This document shows, in pieces, positions 1 through 6,088 of a stretch of 34,675 nucleotides of DNA. Source of the DNA: an uncultured Lachnospiraceae bacterium. GTDB taxonomy: Bacteria; Bacillota_A; Clostridia; Lachnospirales; Lachnospiraceae. Under the pieces are notes generated by a model, which saw only the letters and a program-made list of their open reading frames with translations, did not search any database and was not told the origin of the DNA. The stretch's first letter is position 1. Each line of letters starts with the position of its first letter. Location: positions 33,005 through 67,679 of the forward strand of contig CAJUDN010000001.1 in the NCBI GenBank assembly GCA_910585355.1. The letters run 5' to 3'. The translations under genes were made by a program, and so were the position numbers.

Positions 1-815
1 ACTGCACGGATTCCGTTTAAAAGCGCCTCCCGGGTCAGAACCCTTCTTGCCGTCAGCCCCTCTTTAATCATCTCTACCGCGCGCTTTCCCGATTGCTTGG
101 CAAAACGGCGTTTCTCAGCAGAAACTGCCAGCGCCGTACAGGAGTGCGGCAGCGCCAATCCCAAAATCTCCGCCAGACAGCCCATGGAATTCGCTGTTCC
201 CAACATCGCACAGGTTCCATATGTCGGAAGCGCTCTTTTTTCGATCTCCAGAAGGTCATCCACGGACAGCTTTCCGGTCTGTGTCTGACCGATAAACTCT
301 CTCATATCTGTCAGGGTAATAATCTCTTTCTCTTTATAGCTCCCCGCAAGCATTGGGCCGCCCGGAACAATAATGGCAGGAATATTCACTCTGGCAGCCG
401 CCATAATCATACCGGGGACAATCTTGTCGCAGCCCGGCAGCATGACCATCGCATCAAAATGATGGGCTTCGATCATCATCTCCACCGCATCCGCGATATT
501 CTCACGACTGGGCAGCGGATAACTCATGCCGCTGTGTCCCTGGCAAATACCGTCGCACAGTGCGATTGTGCTGAATTCCCGGGGAATTCCTCCGGCCTCC
601 CAGATTCCCGCCTTTACGTGCTCCGCTATCTCCCGCAGATGAATGTGGCCAGGAACCATCTCCGTAAACGAATTCACAACAGCAACCAACGGTTTATGTA
701 AATCTTCCGTGTCAAGCCCGGTGCTGTATAGAAGCGCCCGGTGAGCCGAGCGTTCAATTCCATTGATCAGTTTGCCGCTCTTATAGCCGCTGAATTCAAA
801 TCTTGATTCATCCAA
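1..815 (-). CDS. ilvD: IlvD/Edd-family dihydroxy-acid dehydratase, 3' end outside window
   Basis: This is the N-terminal 271 residues of an iron-sulfur dehydratase of the IlvD/Edd family; the rest lies beyond base 1. The family converts 2,3-dihydroxy acids to 2-keto acids, in branched-chain amino acid synthesis or in sugar-acid breakdown. Visible family motifs are the FTEMVPGHIHLR stretch, which resembles the [4Fe-4S] E. coli type, DGICQGHSGM, the cluster-binding PGCDK, and GTCAMLGTANSM with its cysteine. The start is a TTG at 813-815 behind the strong AGGAGG at 821-826 (read on the minus strand); no ATG in this frame fits better. It has its own promoter and shares an ACTTGT operator with the transporter and LysR genes upstream. 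That context (amidases, transporter) makes a catabolic sugar-acid or hydroxy-acid dehydratase as plausible as true IlvD. Confidence 0.85.
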   Translation of the reverse strand, partial: MDESRFEFSGYKSGKLINGIERSAHRALLYSTGLDTEDLHKPLVAVVNSFTEMVPGHIHLREIAEHVKAGIWEAGGIPREFSTIALCDGICQGHSGMSYPLPSRENIADAVEMMIEAHHFDAMVMLPGCDKIVPGMIMAAARVNIPAIIVPGGPMLAGSYKEKEIITLTDMREFIGQTQTGKLSVDDLLEIEKRALPTYGTCAMLGTANSMGCLAEILGLALPHSCTALAVSAEKRRFAKQSGKRAVEMIKEGLTARRVLTREALLNGIRA

Positions 816-853
816 ACTAAGCTCCTCCTTTTTTAACTTCAATTTCTACATTT

Positions 854-882
854 AATATACTCCTTTATTTACCCAATATCAA
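854..882 (-). promoter_or_regulatory. ilvD-like gene promoter
   Basis: On the minus strand, a -35 TTGATA (882-877) and a -10 TATATT (859-854) are separated by exactly 17 bases. The predicted transcription start lies about 35 bases before the TTG start codon. The ACTTGT operator directly abuts the -35 box. Confidence 0.55.
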
Positions 883-920
883 ACAAGTATATTATGAATA
901 AAAACAAGTTTTTTCTTGTT
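880..920. promoter_or_regulatory. Putative LysR-regulator binding region upstream of ilvD-like gene
   Basis: CAAACAAGT at 880-888 overlaps the upstream edge of the -35 box. About 21 bases further upstream is a perfect inverted repeat, AACAAG (903-908) with six T bases and CTTGTT (915-920). The same ACTTGT element occurs in the same place relative to -35 at the divergent transporter/LysR promoters, so this is probably the operator for the LysR protein encoded at 4350. That assignment is inference. Confidence 0.5.
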
Positions 921-1002
921 ATTTTGAGATTGGCTGGTATCTAATACTACCTTGCGGAAACAACAGTGAAGTAAGCGCCAGGTGTCTGCATTATCTGTGG
1001 GT

Positions 1003-1045
1003 CTGCAAAGAGACGGCGCAGCGGCGCCTGCGTCCGGCTTTGCAG
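1003..1045. other. GC-rich intergenic hairpin
   Basis: CTGCAAAG (1003-1010) pairs perfectly with CTTTGCAG (1038-1045), and inside it GACG/CGTC and GGCGC/GCGCC also pair. It lies between the end of the DUF6282 gene and the ilvD-like promoter. There is no T-run on either strand, so it is not a classical terminator. It may be a transcript-stabilising or attenuating hairpin, or a relic of a dispersed repeat. The remainder of 816-1112 holds no convincing gene. Confidence 0.4.
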
Positions 1046-1112
1046 GGGTTAAGAGGGGGTAGACAGCGGGTATTTTATTCACCGGAACTTCCGAAAGATA
1101 GTACCTGACTCT

Positions 1113-1991
1113 TCACTCATACAGCGGTTCTCCCGCCGCGATACAAGACGGAACCGTATGAGTCATGGTTACGAGTTCTTCTTTCGTAAAGCCCGTATCG
1201 AGAAGCGCGCAGAGGAAACGCTTCATGCCCTCCACCGGACGCTCAAAGCCCTTCTGCCCCCGGTCCGTGGCGATATAGGTGTGTTCCACACCGGCCATGC
1301 GGATATTTTTCGCCATCTTCTTTATAGAAACCGATTGTTCCGCAATGTTCACCCAGTTCTTCTCGATCACCACACCCAGGGAGGCCAGCTCCGCCTGAAT
1401 TTCTCCTCCAGCCATGGTCCGGTTCCATTCCGGATGAGTCAGGATCATATTTACCTTTCGCGCCCGGCCCTCGCGGCACAAAAGCACTGACTCCTCCAGA
1501 CTCAGATGGCCTGTTCCCAGATACGCGCCGTATTTTTTTACGATATCCATAATATCATAGACCACCGGGAGAAGTTTTCCTTTCTCATCCAGGACCGTAA
1601 TACCCGGACGAGAAAAAAAATCTCCCGGCATATTGCCATAGGTGAGACAATGTTTCGCATCCCTTGTGGGCATCCAGATAAGTATCCCGCCCTGATGCAG
1701 GCAATTTTCCACAGCATACGGATTCAATCCGCCAGTGGGCCAATTCAGCGCCAGGGCGCCATAGGCCCTCGCCTGACAGCCGCTTTTTGAATTTACCACG
1801 GCTGCCCGATCTGCGGTACAGCCGTAATGGGTCTTAATGAGAACGCCCGCCATCTGTGCCTCCTCTGCATCCTGCAGAAGCTCCCAATCGGTGAGTTCCC
1901 GCGGAAATGCCGACGGCTCCGTATGTACATGAAGATCATAAGCCCCCCGTAAGAGCTCCTCCACCTGCTCGTTTTCACTTTTGACTGCCAT
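1113..1991 (-). CDS. DUF6282 family metal-dependent hydrolase-like protein
   Basis: This 292-residue soluble protein looks like DUF6282, a TIM-barrel group related to PHP/amidohydrolase phosphoesterases. The N-terminal YDLHVHTEP (Asp19, His21, His23) is the typical metal-binding start. Further candidate ligands are THYG near residue 54, GTGH, and LTHPEW. The start ATG follows an AAAGGA ribosome binding site. It lies downstream of the nitrilase-like gene in the same orientation but is separated from it by a terminator hairpin and a repeat fragment, so it may need readthrough or its own promoter. The substrate is unknown. With the amidase and dehydratase beside it, cleavage of a cyclic or amide-containing intermediate is a reasonable guess only. 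Confidence 0.7.
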   Translation of the reverse strand: MAVKSENEQVEELLRGAYDLHVHTEPSAFPRELTDWELLQDAEEAQMAGVLIKTHYGCTADRAAVVNSKSGCQARAYGALALNWPTGGLNPYAVENCLHQGGILIWMPTRDAKHCLTYGNMPGDFFSRPGITVLDEKGKLLPVVYDIMDIVKKYGAYLGTGHLSLEESVLLCREGRARKVNMILTHPEWNRTMAGGEIQAELASLGVVIEKNWVNIAEQSVSIKKMAKNIRMAGVEHTYIATDRGQKGFERPVEGMKRFLCALLDTGFTKEELVTMTHTVPSCIAAGEPLYE

Positions 1992-2052
1992 AATCTGTCC
2001 TTTCTCCTGATCTGCTTTTTCCTGTCCTGCTTTCTACCGGCCTGTTCACCAA

Positions 2053-2078
2053 AAAGCAATTTTCAGACACGCTCTAGG
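2053..2078. repeat. Right-end fragment of the MITE-like repeat (family 1)
   Basis: AAAGCAATTTTCAGACACGC followed by TCTA matches the right terminus of the two full copies at 16421-16580 and 20791-20948. The left terminus and body are missing, so this is a truncated copy lying between the nitrilase and DUF6282 genes. Confidence 0.6.
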
Positions 2079-2081
2079 ACG

Positions 2082-2130
2082 AAAAAAGTGCCGCTGACAA
2101 CCGCTTTTCCGTCAGACAGCACCTTTTTTT
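2082..2130. terminator. Bidirectional intrinsic terminator after the nitrilase-like gene
   Basis: GTGC plus CTGAC (2088-2098) pair with GTCAG plus GCAC (2111-2122) around a short internal loop. The hairpin is flanked by an A-run on the left (2082-2087) and a T-run on the right (2124-2130). It can therefore terminate minus-strand transcription from the amidase/transporter operon. Confidence 0.65.
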
Positions 2131-2166
2131 CGTTTTATTTTACCTGTGCCGCGTTCACTTCCAACT

Positions 2167-2982
2167 TTATAATTCTGTTATCAGTGAATATAATTCCGGA
2201 TGGCGATCAATCATGACTGTGTTGCTCATTCTCTCCTTGTGAACAAGGTTCATATCGATCTCCTGATAGAGGATCTCCGCCTTATCCGCAGAGCATCTTC
2301 CCAGCACCTGACCGATGGGATTGATTACCTGACTGCAGCCGCAGAACGGAGAGCCCGGCAGTTCGCCCGTAAAATTAACCAGCGCAACGAATACGTTATT
2401 GTCCAGCGCGCGAACCTCCGTCACCTGATTCAGCCATTCACGAAAATAAGAGCCATCTCTCCAGGCCGCCGGGCAAAGAATCAGATCCGCTCCCTCCAAA
2501 GCCAGAATACGCGTCGTCTCCGGAAAACAAATATCATAACAGATCACGATGCCCACTTTGCCGTATTTCGTCTGAAATACAGGGAATTTTCTTCCACGAT
2601 TCAAATAGAGCTGTTCATTTCCCACCAGATGAGTCTTAGAGTAATGCCCCAGAAGCGCTCCCTCATCGTCAATGAGAACGGCTGTATTCTCTACGATCCC
2701 GGTGCCGGCAGTCATCATAATGGGGGCCAGAAGATGGACTCCCAGTTCCTTTGCCAGGCCGCGTAATTTTGTGATGGTCGGCCCGTCAATAGTCTCGGCT
2801 GCCGCCTTCATCACATCATACTTGAAACAGTAGTAGCCAGTATTAAATCCCTCCGGCAGGCAGATAAAATCTGCGCCGTTTCCACGGGCTTCCCGAATTC
2901 TTGCCTCCGCCTTGGCGACATTGGTCTCCACGCCGCCCAGTTCCCAGGTATCCTGAATCAATGCCAGTTTAAATGTATTCAT
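2167..2982 (-). CDS. Carbon-nitrogen hydrolase (nitrilase superfamily amidase)
   Basis: This 271-residue cytosolic enzyme belongs to the nitrilase superfamily, whose members hydrolyse amides, carbamoyl amines or nitriles with a Glu-Lys-Cys triad. All three parts are visible: Glu44 in CLPEGFNTGY, Lys116 in HYSKTHL, and Cys148 in GIVICYDICFPE. The length is normal for the amidase and N-carbamoyl amidohydrolase branches. The gene follows the YkvI-like transporter by 15 bases in the same direction, so the two form an operon under the promoter at 4226-4254. This suggests that the amidase acts on the imported compound. The exact substrate (carbamoyl amino acid, omega-amide, beta-ureido acid) cannot be told from sequence alone. 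Confidence 0.85.
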   Translation of the reverse strand: MNTFKLALIQDTWELGGVETNVAKAEARIREARGNGADFICLPEGFNTGYYCFKYDVMKAAAETIDGPTITKLRGLAKELGVHLLAPIMMTAGTGIVENTAVLIDDEGALLGHYSKTHLVGNEQLYLNRGRKFPVFQTKYGKVGIVICYDICFPETTRILALEGADLILCPAAWRDGSYFREWLNQVTEVRALDNNVFVALVNFTGELPGSPFCGCSQVINPIGQVLGRCSADKAEILYQEIDMNLVHKERMSNTVMIDRHPELYSLITEL

Positions 2983-2997
2983 TCCAATCCTCTTTTC

Positions 2998-4086
2998 TTA
3001 TTCTGCTGTATCCTTCTCCCGAAACTGCCTTGCAACAATAAACAGCACCAAGATTCCGCCCAGTACGCCATATACGCCATATACAAGACCAAGCAGTTTG
3101 TCGAATGGAAGCGTCATAGAGCAGAGCACAGAAGCTACCACCAGAACAACTGCAAACTTATTGTAAGCGGGCGTCTTCTCCTCTCTGAAAACCGCACACA
3201 GCGTAAACATGGACGGTGCACAGGATGAGAAAATAGCCATAAAGATAACTACAATAAAGATAAAACCAAGCATCGGGGAAATGGTATTGGCCAGATACAG
3301 GTTGGGAATCATCTGTGTTCCTAATTCCTCAATGTTACAGAACAGAGAACAGCACATAACAATATCCGCCGCCGCGTAGAAGATAACGCCCACAATGGCA
3401 CCATACACCAATTCCCTGATATTCTTGAAACCTTTGGCTGTCGCCGTGAAGAACGGCGCTGACTGCAGCGGCGTACAGGTGACATAATATAAACCGGCCA
3501 GCCACCACGTCGGTGCGATTTTAGAAAATCCCATGTTCGGGGCCATCTCAATTCCGGCAGACAACCCGGCGGCATTCTGTATAAAGTAGTAAAGGCCCGT
3601 TCCAATCATCAAAATGATCATAAAAGGTCCGATGCTTCCGATGATATTCACCAGGCCTTTAAGACCCAGGATAACCGTAACCAGGCACAAAATTCCCAAA
3701 AGAATGGAACCAAGCTTTGTCGGAAGGCCGAAATGTTGATTAAGCGCTGCTCCAAAGCCAGAAATCATCGTAACCGGAGCGGCAAATAACAGGCCCAGTG
3801 ACAATATCTGGAACACTTTACCTATTTTCTCGCCACAGTAATAAGTAAAAATATCCAGCGGACTCTTGAAGTTCCTTCTATGACCCAGTTTAAAAAATGA
3901 AATTAATAAGAACAGATGCACCAGAGCCTCTACTGCAATTCCCGCAAATCCCCATATTCCATAACCGCAAAAATATTGTAAAGATGCCTGCCCTGTAACA
4001 GAGCCCGAACCGATAGCCCATGAAACAAAGACGCCGGCAATTATAACAACATTTTTCCAACTGATCTTTTCATTCGTTTCTGCCAT
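2998..4086 (-). CDS. YkvI-family membrane transporter
   Basis: This 362-residue integral membrane protein has about ten hydrophobic segments and resembles the B. subtilis YkvI group of the APC superfamily. It starts with the family's glycine-rich first helix (VSWAIGSGSVTGQASLQYF). The substrate of this family is not established. The start is set at the ATG at 4086 because a GGAGG lies nine bases upstream. A longer in-frame reading to 4173 has no ribosome binding site and would include the leader hairpin. It is the first gene of the operon with the nitrilase-like amidase and is divergent from the LysR gene, the standard layout for a LysR-controlled uptake and catabolic operon. Confidence 0.75.
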   Translation of the reverse strand: MAETNEKISWKNVVIIAGVFVSWAIGSGSVTGQASLQYFCGYGIWGFAGIAVEALVHLFLLISFFKLGHRRNFKSPLDIFTYYCGEKIGKVFQILSLGLLFAAPVTMISGFGAALNQHFGLPTKLGSILLGILCLVTVILGLKGLVNIIGSIGPFMIILMIGTGLYYFIQNAAGLSAGIEMAPNMGFSKIAPTWWLAGLYYVTCTPLQSAPFFTATAKGFKNIRELVYGAIVGVIFYAAADIVMCCSLFCNIEELGTQMIPNLYLANTISPMLGFIFIVVIFMAIFSSCAPSMFTLCAVFREEKTPAYNKFAVVLVVASVLCSMTLPFDKLLGLVYGVYGVLGGILVLFIVARQFREKDTAE

Positions 4087-4123
4087 AAACTTATTCCTCC
4101 AAAAAATATTCAGCACATCGGAA

Positions 4124-4169
4124 CAGAACTGCCATGGGAACAGACTCTGGTACCATGGAATTTGTTCTG
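4124..4169 (-). promoter_or_regulatory. Hairpin in the 5' leader of the transporter operon
   Basis: CAGAAC (4124-4129) plus CCATGG (4132-4137) pair with CCATGG (4153-4158) plus GTTCTG (4164-4169), with a small internal loop. It sits in the ~135-base untranslated leader between the predicted promoter and the transporter ribosome binding site. Its role is unknown. Confidence 0.35.
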
Positions 4170-4225
4170 CCATTTTTGGTTAATTCACACAATCTGCAAT
4201 TCTATTTCCGTATTCTGTTGTAATA

Positions 4226-4254
4226 ATCATACAAAATTCTATGTTTAAAAGCAA
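4226..4254 (-). promoter_or_regulatory. Promoter of transporter/amidase operon
   Basis: On the minus strand, -35 TTGCTT (4254-4249) and -10 TATGAT (4231-4226) are spaced by 17 bases. The operator half-site at 4255-4261 directly abuts the -35 box, the position expected for a transcriptional activator contacting RNA polymerase. Confidence 0.6.
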
Positions 4255-4291
4255 ACAAGTTATTTTTGCATATATACAATATTAAACTTGT
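4255..4291. promoter_or_regulatory. Divergent operator with inverted repeat
   Basis: ACAAGTT (4255-4261) and AACTTGT (4285-4291) form a perfect 7 bp inverted repeat with a 23 bp spacer. One arm abuts the transporter -35 and the other overlaps the LysR -35 (TTGTAA, 4288-4293). Such a layout fits a LysR dimer-of-dimers that activates one promoter and represses its own. Confidence 0.55.
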
Positions 4292-4316
4292 AATTTTTAT
4301 TTCTCTGTGCTACACT
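4288..4316 (+). promoter_or_regulatory. Promoter of the LysR gene
   Basis: TTGTAA (4288-4293) and TACACT (4311-4316) are spaced by 17 bases, about 34 bases before the LysR ATG. The -35 overlaps the operator arm AACTTGT, consistent with autorepression. Confidence 0.55.
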
Positions 4317-4349
4317 GCTGTTATAGAATTCCATAAGGAGAATCCTTCT

Positions 4350-5291
4350 ATGCAGGCGAATCAGGAAATTTTCATGCTGGTAGCTGAGGAGATGAGTATC
4401 AGCAAGGCCGCCCAGCGTGCCTTTGTATCCCAGCAGTGCGTCAGCGATCATATCAAGCGGATGGAGCAGCATTACGGCGTGCAGCTTTTTACCCGCAAGC
4501 CGCGTTTCCAGCTGACAGAAGCCGGCCATTCCATGCTCCAGTCCGTCCGAAAAATTCAGGCCATTGAGAGTAACCTGGAGGACACTTTAGCAAAGCATGC
4601 CTGCGGAATCAAGGGAAGCTTTACCATGGGGATCAGCGCGTCCCGCGCTCAAATCATTCTTCCCCTGGTCATGCCCGAATACTGCCGCGCCTTCCCCGAC
4701 GTGGAAATCCGTTTTTTTATGAATGATACTGTTGTTCTGGAAGAAAATCTTCGGAAGGGCAATCTGGATCTCTTTTTGGGTGTCAATACCCGTTACAGCG
4801 ATGATCTGTCGTTCTGTCCTCTCTGTGAAGATCCGCTTCGATTTATAATCTCTGAGGGTCTTCTGCGCCAATATTTCGGAAGCAAAGCCGAGCGTTTCCC
4901 GGGTTCAGAAATTGATCTTCGGGAATTTTCAGCTATCCCATTTATCAAAAGCTACTCTACCAGCGTCATGAATCTCATGCTTCAGGAATATCTGGACGAG
5001 CATCATATTCATCTTTCCTCACCCTACCTGCTCAGCGATACAGATACCCAGATCTCTCTCTGCGCCAAAGGCGTGGGCGCTGGTTTTGCTCCTCACATGC
5101 TGTCCTCGCGGATTCAGAGCCATAATAAGAGCTGCCCCAGGGAGGAATATCTCCACATACTGCCCGTAAAAGACTTCCATAAGGCTCTTCGCATCGATTT
5201 GGTATCTCTTGGCTATATAGAAAAGCCGCTGTACATCCGTACCTTCGAAAACATGATAGTTAAAGCCTTTCAGGCCAATATCAATCATTAA
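4350..5291 (+). CDS. LysR-family transcriptional regulator
   Basis: This 313-residue protein has an N-terminal winged helix-turn-helix (about residues 5-62, with MSISKAAQRAFVSQQCVSDH as the DNA-reading part) and a LysR substrate-binding domain (about 90-300). The start ATG at 4350 is preceded by AAGGAG nine bases upstream; an upstream in-frame ATG has no such site and lies before the predicted transcription start. It is transcribed divergently from the transporter/amidase operon and probably controls that operon, itself and the ilvD-like gene through the shared ACTTGT sites. The co-inducer is unknown. No terminator is obvious between this gene and the rpsO promoter. Confidence 0.85.
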   Translation: MQANQEIFMLVAEEMSISKAAQRAFVSQQCVSDHIKRMEQHYGVQLFTRKPRFQLTEAGHSMLQSVRKIQAIESNLEDTLAKHACGIKGSFTMGISASRAQIILPLVMPEYCRAFPDVEIRFFMNDTVVLEENLRKGNLDLFLGVNTRYSDDLSFCPLCEDPLRFIISEGLLRQYFGSKAERFPGSEIDLREFSAIPFIKSYSTSVMNLMLQEYLDEHHIHLSSPYLLSDTDTQISLCAKGVGAGFAPHMLSSRIQSHNKSCPREEYLHILPVKDFHKALRIDLVSLGYIEKPLYIRTFENMIVKAFQANINH

Positions 5292-5365
5292 GCGGCGCAG
5301 CGCGGACGCAGGCAGTCTTATATGTATTGGCGATGAAATACAGAATAACAGAGTTTAAAAATCCG

Positions 5366-5394
5366 TTGACAAAACTTGAGAAATATGCCATAAT
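5366..5394 (+). promoter_or_regulatory. rpsO promoter
   Basis: A consensus -35 TTGACA (5366-5371) and -10 CATAAT (5389-5394) are spaced by 17 bases. Transcription would start near 5401, giving a leader of about 90 bases before the S15 start codon. Confidence 0.7.
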
Positions 5395-5410
5395 TCAATG
5401 GTATGTAAAA

Positions 5411-5460
5411 GCGCCGGCACTCGGTTTGCGGAGAACTCCAACCGGGACTTAGTGATCGGT
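5411..5460 (+). promoter_or_regulatory. Candidate S15 autoregulatory leader structure
   Basis: In the rpsO leader, CACT (5418-5421) pairs with AGTG (5451-5454), CGGTT (5422-5426) with AACCG (5440-5444), and GGA/TCC closes a GAAC loop. Ribosomal protein S15 is known to repress its own mRNA by binding leader structures in several bacteria. This compact multi-stem fold just before the ribosome binding site fits that, but the match to a known S15 leader class is not verified. Confidence 0.4.
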
Positions 5461-5490
5461 AAGAAGATTCATAGTAAGGAGGAAATCAAC

Positions 5491-5757
5491 ATGATTTCAA
5501 AGGAAAAGAAAGCGGCTATTATCGCTGAATACGGCAGAAAAGAAGGAGATACCGGTTCACCGGAGGTTCAGATCGCCATTCTTACAGCCAGAATCGCAGA
5601 GCTCACGGAGCATTTGAAGGAAAACCCGAAGGACCATCACTCCAGACGCGGTCTTCTTATGATGGTAGGTCAGAGACGCGGTCTTCTTGCTTATCTTAAG
5701 AAAACGAATCTGGAAGGATACCGTGCTCTTATTGAGAAGTTAGGCATCAGAAAGTAA
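5491..5757 (+). CDS. rpsO: 30S ribosomal protein S15
   Basis: This 88-residue protein is full-length S15, the primary 16S rRNA binding protein of the small subunit platform. Conserved stretches are GDTGSPEVQIAILTARI, HLKENPKDHHSRRGLL and VGQRRGLLAYL. The ATG at 5491 follows TAAGGAGG with a spacing of eight bases. The gene is preceded by a consensus promoter and a folded leader and followed by a strong terminator, so it is probably largely monocistronic. The rpsO-pnp gene order is widespread in bacteria. Confidence 0.98.
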   Translation: MISKEKKAAIIAEYGRKEGDTGSPEVQIAILTARIAELTEHLKENPKDHHSRRGLLMMVGQRRGLLAYLKKTNLEGYRALIEKLGIRK

Positions 5758-5767
5758 TCGCAGACTT

Positions 5768-5805
5768 GGGGGTGGAGAAGCAGGAATGTACTCCACCCCT
5801 GTTTT
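5768..5805 (+). terminator. rpsO terminator
   Basis: GGGGTGGAG (5769-5777) pairs perfectly with CTCCACCCC (5791-5799), followed by TGTTTT. It ends the rpsO transcript eleven bases after the stop codon. Confidence 0.85.
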
Positions 5806-5869
5806 ACAAAAAGGGCCGTTTTTCGGCGCTGATAGGGAAAATTCCTTATATGTTAAAGAAGTAACTGTT

Positions 5870-5961
5870 CCGAAACACACTGCGGCGGAAGAAACATCCG
5901 AGACCGCTAAAGGGTACATGAGCATATCGTGTACGGTTTAGTAGTTTCGGCTTCTTCTGCC
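5870..5961 (+). promoter_or_regulatory. Possible pnp 5' leader structure
   Basis: The 331-base rpsO-pnp gap has no gene after the rpsO terminator. It holds two long-range pairings: CCGAAAC (5870-5876) with GTTTCGG (5944-5950), and GGCGGAAGAA (5884-5893) with TTCTTCTGCC (5952-5961, one G-T pair). The pairings cross, so they are alternatives or a pseudoknot. pnp mRNAs are known to be autoregulated through leader hairpins in enterobacteria; a similar role here is inference. Confidence 0.3.
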
Positions 5962-6088
5962 AGAATATGATGCCAGGGTCAAAAGGTCATGTATGATATG
6001 CGGAGCAATCCGTGGGCGTCAGGAGTCAAAAGGCCTTTTAACCTTTACATCAGGATATTAATTTATGTAAAGAAAAGGAGACGAAGCC

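Noticed and set aside
879..1082. A 67-codon minus-strand frame upstream of the ilvD-like gene
   Set aside because: It covers the GC-rich hairpin and operator, has no ribosome binding site and no protein-like composition.
4087..4173. Longer N-terminus for the YkvI-like transporter
   Set aside because: The extra residues are hydrophilic and encoded in a hairpin region without a ribosome binding site; the ATG at 4086 has a well placed GGAGG.
5292..5340. Short GC-rich stretch resembling the 1003-1045 hairpin (GGCGCAGCG with GGACGCAGG)
   Set aside because: The similarity is short and the pairing is not preserved, so I do not call it a repeat copy.
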